Assembly: GCA_001598975.1 (NCBI GenBank)
Contig: BBXU01001153.1
Coordinates: 1 to 10,986, forward strand
DNA length: 10,986 bases
Reading direction: 5' to 3'
DNA from: Parachlorella kessleri
Lineage: Eukaryota > Chlorophyta > Trebouxiophyceae > Chlorellales > Chlorellaceae
The notes under the pieces are model-generated. The model worked only from the letters and a program-made list of their open reading frames with translations. It was not told the DNA's origin and searched no databases. Each line of letters starts with the position of its first letter. The first letter of the stretch is position 1. Below are positions 7,301 to 10,986 of this stretch, one piece after another. The position numbers and the translations under genes were made by a program.

Positions 7301-9762
7301 CCTGTGCTGCCGTCTGAGCGGGGCCTGTTGGCCTGGCAGCCGCCGGCTCGGCTCGTTGTGGCGAGGCGGGAGAGATGCTGTTCTGGGTAGGCTGGAGGAT
7401 GCTCTTCAGCTCCTCCCAGAAAATGTCCTCACTACAAGGAAGGGATCCAGGCAGGTTTTCAGCGTGTCACGTGAGAAAGTTTCCTGCAACCATCCTCTCT
7501 GACCTCCGCCATGCTTTTGTGGTCATATCTGGACTAGTGGTGCTGTCGAGCATTCAACACACGGTAGGAAAGCTCCTCCCAAAGCAAAGCTATGGCACCC
7601 CATGCTTGCTGCTGCGCAAGCTCCGCACCTGTCACTGTCCTCATACTTGATGTTGAACCACTTCTTCCTGGGGATGAACTCAGTGACAACCCCTGCAGGG
7701 CCGCAGCTGGCACCTCCTGAGCTTTCAATGTAACGCCTCCATTACCACCTGAGCCCATTTACTGCCTATTCAGCTGTTCTCTACCACGATATGGGAGATG
7801 TGGGATCCAATGGGAGCATGACGGTCAGGTATACCAGGAGTCAAAAGCCGTGCAGCATGGCTCCAGGCAGTCCTTCTGCCAGCATGTGGATTGTAACCAG
7901 CCGGCAAGGCGCGGCAGTAGGTCTCATGGCTTGCACCCACCCCTTATAGGGTATCATAGACTAACTGCCTCAGCACAGACAGCTCATGCCACTTTCATGC
8001 CTCTGCCACCTAGGCAGCCGTAGGCTCACCTGTGTACATCTTCCCATCGGAGAACAGCTTGTGGACTGCCCTGCCCACATACTGGTCCCCATCGAAGCCA
8101 GGGTCACCAGGACCCAGCACCAGATCCCCTGAGCAGATCCCCGCATGGATCACCCCAACGCTGGCTCCCGCCTTCTTCACCGCCGCAGGATGTGCGGCCA
8201 TGGAGCCGCTCCCCCTGCCCACCCTGGCCCTTGCGTGGCCACTCCTGACAGCCTTGCTCTTTGCTTTGCTGGCTGCACTGCCTGGCCTGGGTGGCTGTAG
8301 TCCTGCTGCATTTGCTGCTGGTGCCGCTGCCGGCGCTGCTGTTGCACCTCCTACTGGTGCCGCTGCCATTGCCGGGTGTGTTGCCGCTGCTGCTGCTGGC
8401 CTGGGTTGCTGCAGTGCTGCTGCACCTTCTGCTGGTGCCCCTGCTGCCAATATTGCTGTTGCTGCTGGGCGTGCTGCTGGCTTGGGTGGCTGCAGTCCTG
8501 CTGCACTTGCTGCTGGTACCGCCGCTGCTGCTGCTGGTCGTGGTGGTGGTGCTGCTGCTGGCAATGCTGCTGGTCCTTCCCTTGCTCCAGCCGCACTTGT
8601 TGCCTGGATAGACCCTGTGCCTCTCACTGCAGCTGCTTCAGGAGTTCCAGCTAACCCTGCCTTGAGGCTGCACAGCATGTTAGCCACAGCTGGTGCTGTT
8701 TCCACTGGGTCTGGGCTGTCCTGGCCTTGTAGCGTTTTGGCAGCTTCTGGTGCAGCAGGAGCAGCAGCAGGGGCAGCGCTGCGTCCCGCGGGCTCAGTCT
8801 GCGGCAGCCTTGGCAACGGGCCCGCGAGTGGGGTGTGCTGCGCTGCTATGAGCGCCACCTTGATGTTGGTAACCCTGCAGCAGAGGGTAGGAGAGGGTGT
8901 TGGGACGCCAAAGGGCATGTTCAGCTGTGGTTGGGGCGGCCTGTGGAGCAGGAAGTTTATGAGCAAGACAATAGGTCGGTTTCAATGCACCGTTAACCTA
9001 GGCATATGAGGTTCTAGCGTCCCAGCGTGCAGTTCTTGGCTGCTCTTGTTACGCAGCCAGTGCCCCACTCACACTACGTGACCCTTGTAGACCTGGAAGA
9101 GTTCAGAGGAAACTGTGGCAACGCCAGGAGGCATGGTGAGCGCTTCAACTCGGAACTTGTCCTGCACCCGTCAAGTGTTGGCTGATGAGGCGTTAAGCAA
9201 TGCGCAACGTGACTAGATGGCTCGTATATGCAACTGCCGCCAGTGTGGCCTTGAAAGAAATTGACTATTTGCACCGGTCTCAAAGTGTGTGAATCCAGTG
9301 CACAAAGTAAGGTAAGGCTGTGCTAGAGACCCTCTCAAGGCAAGGGCCACACAGCCGATACATGCCGCTGTATCTTCCCCACCTTGCATTTTTCTCCGGG
9401 TGCAGGCAACTTTGTGGCGGCCACCCTTGTGACTGTGGCCGTACATTCTGCGCCTGGCTCCAATATTCCTGCTGCTGGCTTCACACTGCACCAAACAAAG
9501 AAGGATGGCATGCCCAACCGAGCGGCAGCAAGCACACAATCATAAAAGCATAAGGCGCACGCGTGGAAGAATTGTGGCGAGCGGTGCTGCACAAAGCTCA
9601 CCTGTAGCTCTTGGGCGCAGTGGTTTTAACCTTGTACCCAATGCGAGCATTGGTCGGATTCGTCAGAGTGAACCGGGACTCCGACTCTTGGTTCACTTTG
9701 ACAGGGAAAACTAGCTTGTTGGTAGCAGTCTGTAAGCAGTTGGCCAGGCCAAAGTCCGCCAT
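4349..9762 (-). CDS. Predicted MSP/VAP - Tudor-like - SIM - SUMO-like multidomain protein
   Basis: Nine minus-strand exons join in phase: 9762-9602, 9485-9383, 9161-9073, 8940-8030, 7692-7629, 7431-6743, 6366-6038, 5715-5119 and 4765-4349, giving 3360 nt and 1119 residues. Most donors are GTGAGC/GTGAGT/GTAAGT or similar; acceptors are mostly TGCAG. Predicted order: MSP domain (about 1-125), Ala/Pro/Gln-rich linker (to about 395), Tudor/Agenet-like barrel (403-455), disordered stretch ending in a basic patch (TRRRRARME, to 672), acidic SDEDWVPPEG (near 780), SUMO-interacting motif VIDLVDSDDEE (855-865), and Rad60/NIP45-type SUMO-like domain (about 1034-1117). There is no transmembrane tail of the usual VAP kind. 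The weakest joins are the GTGTGG donor at 6037 and the last intron, which may hide an extra exon (4853-5029). It could be two genes, but exon 4 stays open from the MSP end into the Tudor part. A scaffold linking FFAT-type partners to SUMO-dependent or chromatin complexes is inference. Confidence 0.62.
4358..4609 (-). other. C-terminal SUMO-like domain (Rad60/NIP45 SLD type)
   Basis: The last exon reads LGLSVRTEGGKILMTVRVKP, TTQLAKLLAAVERAVGEE, AALRFRVGALELAAEGERLV and RVRDVGLEDGGLITVS. This matches the Rad60-SLD pattern: a paired strand, T-T-x-L-x-K-L-x-x-A, an R-F-x-x strand, then G-L-E-D-G-x-x-I-x-V. In that family the final motif is usually M-E-D-G-D-x-I-E-V. A loop of about ten residues (VRAEAGWGPG) is inserted after the helix. 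The protein ends six residues after LIT (VSCT, then TGA at 4349-4351) with no terminal Gly-Gly tail, so it should be a docking module and not a conjugated modifier. Confidence 0.8.
4853..5029 (-). other. Candidate extra exon in the last intron (possible degenerate first SUMO-like domain)
   Basis: Within the intron 4766-5118 an open stretch is flanked by GCGGCAG at 5030 and CCT/GTATGT at 4853. Both sites are phase 0, giving 177 nt or 59 residues. It would leave two small introns of 89 and 87 nt. It encodes SLGSIYRVKFKARLPRVLKL followed by STVHIDPLVEH, which resembles the first strands and helix start of a Rad60-type SUMO-like domain. NIP45/Rad60 relatives often carry two such domains. Similarity is weak and incomplete; it may be chance or a decayed domain. 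Confidence 0.35.
5467..5499 (-). other. SUMO-interacting motif (VIDLVDSDDEE)
   Basis: Exon 8 encodes VIDLVDSDDEE at residues 855-865. A hydrophobic V-I-D-L-V core followed directly by an acidic, serine-containing stretch is the classic type of SUMO-interacting motif. The serine could be a casein-kinase-2 site, which in known motifs strengthens SUMO binding. The surrounding sequence is low in complexity and apparently disordered. Confidence 0.8.
7165..7205 (-). repeat. Short (CTG)n run encoding polyalanine
   Basis: CTGCTGCTGCTG-type triplets near 7177-7204 encode alanine-rich sequence (GAAAAAGRGG) in exon 6 of the multidomain gene. It is a simple in-frame triplet repeat. Confidence 0.5.
7395..8087 (-). 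other. Tudor/Agenet-like domain spanning exons 4-6
   Basis: Joining three exons gives DQYVGRAVHKLFSDGKMYTG, then VVTEFIPRKKWFNIKYEDSD, then SEDIFWEELKSIL. The pattern V-G-x-x-V-x-K-x-F-x-D-G-x-x-Y-x-G-x-V, a middle strand W-F-x-I-x-Y-E-D, and a closing D-S-E-D-x-x-x-x-E-L is that of Tudor-like barrels found in plant and algal chromatin proteins. The central 64-nt exon has phase 1 on its left and phase 2 on its right, matching both neighbours. No single open frame shows this domain. Aromatic residues Tyr420, Trp433, Phe434 and Tyr438 could line a methyl-lysine or methyl-arginine pocket, but the ligand is unknown. Confidence 0.78.
8285..8530 (-). repeat. CTG-rich minisatellite encoding AAGLQPP-type repeats
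   Basis: Similar blocks of about 50 bases (GGGTGGCTGCAGTCCTGCTG-like) start near 8285, 8399 and 8480. The spacings of 114 and 81 are both multiples of three, so the frame is kept. In the minus-strand protein they give AAGLQPPRPG, AAALQQPRPA and AAGLQPPKPA within an alanine-rich linker. The region is likely to vary in length between strains. Confidence 0.65.
9073..9762 (-). other. MSP (VAP-type) domain, exons 1-3 of the multidomain gene
   Basis: The reading starts at ATG (9760-9762) with MADFGLA, then NKLVFPVKVNQESESRFTLT, NPTNARIGYKVKTTAPKSY, VKPAAGILEPGAECTATVT, EKCK, DKFRVEALTMPPGVATVS and SELFQVYKGHVV. This follows the VAP/MSP fold closely: the KVKTT phosphate-binding loop (44-48), the V-P-G-x-x-x-PG turn, the CKDKF strand (87-91), and the terminal F-x-x-x-x-G-x-VV strand. 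All three exon joins (phases 2, 0, 2) fall inside the family alignment and preserve it. MSP domains bind FFAT-type peptides. The residue two after Lys90, usually Met or Leu in VAPs, is Arg92 here. It could also be the whole start of an ordinary VAP gene if the downstream model is wrong. Confidence 0.85.
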
Positions 9763-10288
9763 GATGATGGCTAATGCTGATCAACGTCAGGTGCCTGCCT
9801 TGTTATGGCATGTCGCGGGTGAGGTCAGGAGACGCGACGAAGGGGCTCAAATGCTCTTGGCGCGCCATGTCATGGATCACGCTTTTGAAACCTGTGCTGC
9901 TGGGCTTGCTGGGCACATCCCGCCCTACCTTGGACCTTCTTTTCCCAAGTCACTCGTGGGCTGGTCCAGCGGGACCTAGATTAGGTATAACAGCTGTTGA
10001 TTACTTGATGCACCGTGGTTACTCACTTGAGTCAAGGTACTGCTTACATATTGCAGGAGCTGCATGACGAGCTGAGAGCCACTTGTACTTGTTGTCAGGC
10101 TACTATTGAAGGAATGAGGTCCTATAATCTTTTTGTTAGGCATTTCTTTGTCTCGTGCATCCTACCTTAAGTTATCTCTCAGGCGCCAGACCGACGTGGC
10201 ATTAATAAACCTAGCTCCAGCTTAAAGCCGACGCAGAAACGACACTGCACCATCGACATTCCGGAATTGCACTGCCAACGGCAACAAC
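9763..10288. promoter_or_regulatory. Divergent intergenic region (possible bidirectional promoter)
   Basis: This 526-bp stretch separates the starts of the multidomain gene (minus) and the GST gene (plus), so it should hold both promoters and 5' untranslated regions. TAATAAA at about 10203-10209, some 80 bases before the GST ATG, is a possible TATA-like element. A TTATACC word on the minus strand near 9985 could serve the other gene. Both are weak. No convincing coding exon lies in it, although a part could be 5' untranslated exon or intron. Confidence 0.45.
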
Positions 10289-10986
10289 ATGGTGACCAAG
10301 CCCACCCTCTATGGTAGGTGGCGATCACTTCTACACGCTTGGCATGTGCAGACACTAATGCGGTCTGCTGCCCCATATACTCTTTTCCGAAACCCAAACA
10401 GATCCAGTGAAGCTAGCTCAGGCAGCTAGGAAAGGTGGAGGCAGGGAGGGACACGAACTGGGCTGGTTGCATAGGTTCTCCCAGGCAAACCCTTACCATA
10501 CCCACCAAGCTACCACCGTTTTCGGGCCCCCTTCTTGCCTATACCTGAGGCTGATTGGGGCCACAGTATGCACAAGGTCCGCGAGGTGTATGTCATGGTG
10601 TTCCGACTGGCTTGGTGGTGTGTGCAGGGGACTATATGTCTCAGCCCTTCCGAAGCTGCCTGCTATTCTGCAGGTGAGCTTGTCTTTGAGGTAGTCTGAT
10701 GTAGTCTTGTCTCGTCCAGTCTAGGACCGTGCCACCATCTGGCTATGCGCGCTGAGTCGCTCAAAATGCGTGCCCTTTATGGGTCGCTGAGGTTTTCTGC
10801 TCAGCTGGGCATGGCAACCCTTAAGGGTGCGTTTGTGCGCACACGTATGACTCCTGGCACTGTCAACGTACTTTTGTTGCTCCTGGTGCAGGGTGGCAGG
10901 GATTGACGTTGATGTAAGGGAAGTACAAATCGCCAAGCAGCAGCACAAGCAGCCTGAGTATCTCAAGATAAACCCCCTGGGCAAGA
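10289..10986 (+). CDS. Theta-class glutathione S-transferase, N-terminal exons (cut by window end)
   Basis: Theta GSTs conjugate glutathione to electrophiles and reduce organic hydroperoxides. Three exons join in phase: 10289-10313 (MVTKPTLY, phase 1), 10628-10673 (phase 2), and 10892 to the right edge. The protein begins MVTKPTLYGDYMSQPFRSC, LLFCRVAGIDVDVREVQIAK, QQHKQPEYLKINPLGK. It matches the thioredoxin-like N-terminal domain of plant GSTT proteins: the M-S-Q-P-x-R motif with the catalytic serine (Ser13), F-C-x-V-x-G-I, and P-E-x-x-x-I-N-P-L-G-K before the expected V-P-A. The ATG context CAACAACATGG is strong for algae and plants. Donors are G/GTAGGT and AG/GTGAGC; acceptors are TGTGCAG and GGTGCAG. 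The rest of the N-domain and the whole helical C-domain lie beyond the window. Confidence 0.87.
10817..10828. repeat. 12-bp perfect palindrome in GST intron 2
   Basis: ACCCTTAAGGGT is fully self-complementary. It sits in the intron 10674-10891 of the GST gene and has no evident function. Confidence 0.5.

Noticed and set aside
8376..8560. CTG-rich repeats considered as a CRISPR-like or structured array
   Set aside because: The units are degenerate, lack unique spacers, and are explained by alanine/leucine/proline codons in a protein linker.
8032..9009. A 325-codon plus-strand open frame, alanine-rich, opposite the multidomain gene
   Set aside because: It is the complement of the CTG/CAG-rich linker exon. 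Such sequence is open in several frames, no domain is visible, and the minus strand has domain sequence at both ends with fitting splice sites.

Overview
The window reads as nuclear DNA of a green alga, most like the Chlamydomonadales (Chlamydomonas/Haematococcus/Volvox relatives). That placement is inference. It rests on split genes with short GT-AG introns (donors such as GTGAGC, GTAAGC and GTAAGT; acceptors mostly TGCAG or GGCAG), GC-rich exons, alanine/proline/glutamine-rich linkers written in CTG/CAG runs, and the families present. No bacterial operon, rRNA, tRNA or CRISPR is visible. Most of the coding content lies in exons I assembled by splice phase and homology, not in long open frames.

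Layout. (1) 1-810: no gene found; short duplications and probable 3' flank. (2) 811-3251, minus: an F-box/leucine-rich-repeat protein gene in four exons. As written it carries two, possibly three, one-base breaks. Its second intron holds a 141-base foldback repeat. (3) 3370-3881: a 512-bp non-autonomous DNA transposon with 15-bp terminal inverted repeats and a perfect 8-bp target duplication (hAT-like), about 120 bp upstream of the F-box start. (4) 3882-4348: no gene; 3' flank of the next gene. (5) 4349-9762, minus: the main gene. Nine exons join in phase over eight introns, totalling 3360 nt or 1119 residues. The predicted protein has an N-terminal MSP (VAP-type) domain, a long Ala/Pro/Gln linker, a Tudor/Agenet-like barrel, a disordered part with a basic patch and a canonical SUMO-interacting motif, and a C-terminal SUMO-like (Rad60/NIP45-type) domain. 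I know of no described protein with this combination. (6) 9763-10288: a 526-bp divergent intergenic stretch. (7) 10289 to the right edge, plus: the first three exons of a theta-class glutathione S-transferase, cut by the window end.

How they relate. Nothing shows one shared pathway. The multidomain gene joins a membrane-contact or FFAT-peptide binding fold (MSP) to chromatin- and SUMO-type modules, which would suit a scaffold or adaptor. The GST is a detoxification or peroxide-metabolism enzyme sharing the intergenic region with it. The F-box protein is a presumptive SCF ubiquitin-ligase substrate receptor from a family that is typically expanded. The two calls most in need of transcript evidence are whether 9762-4349 is one gene or two, and whether the F-box gene is broken or only miscalled at homopolymers.
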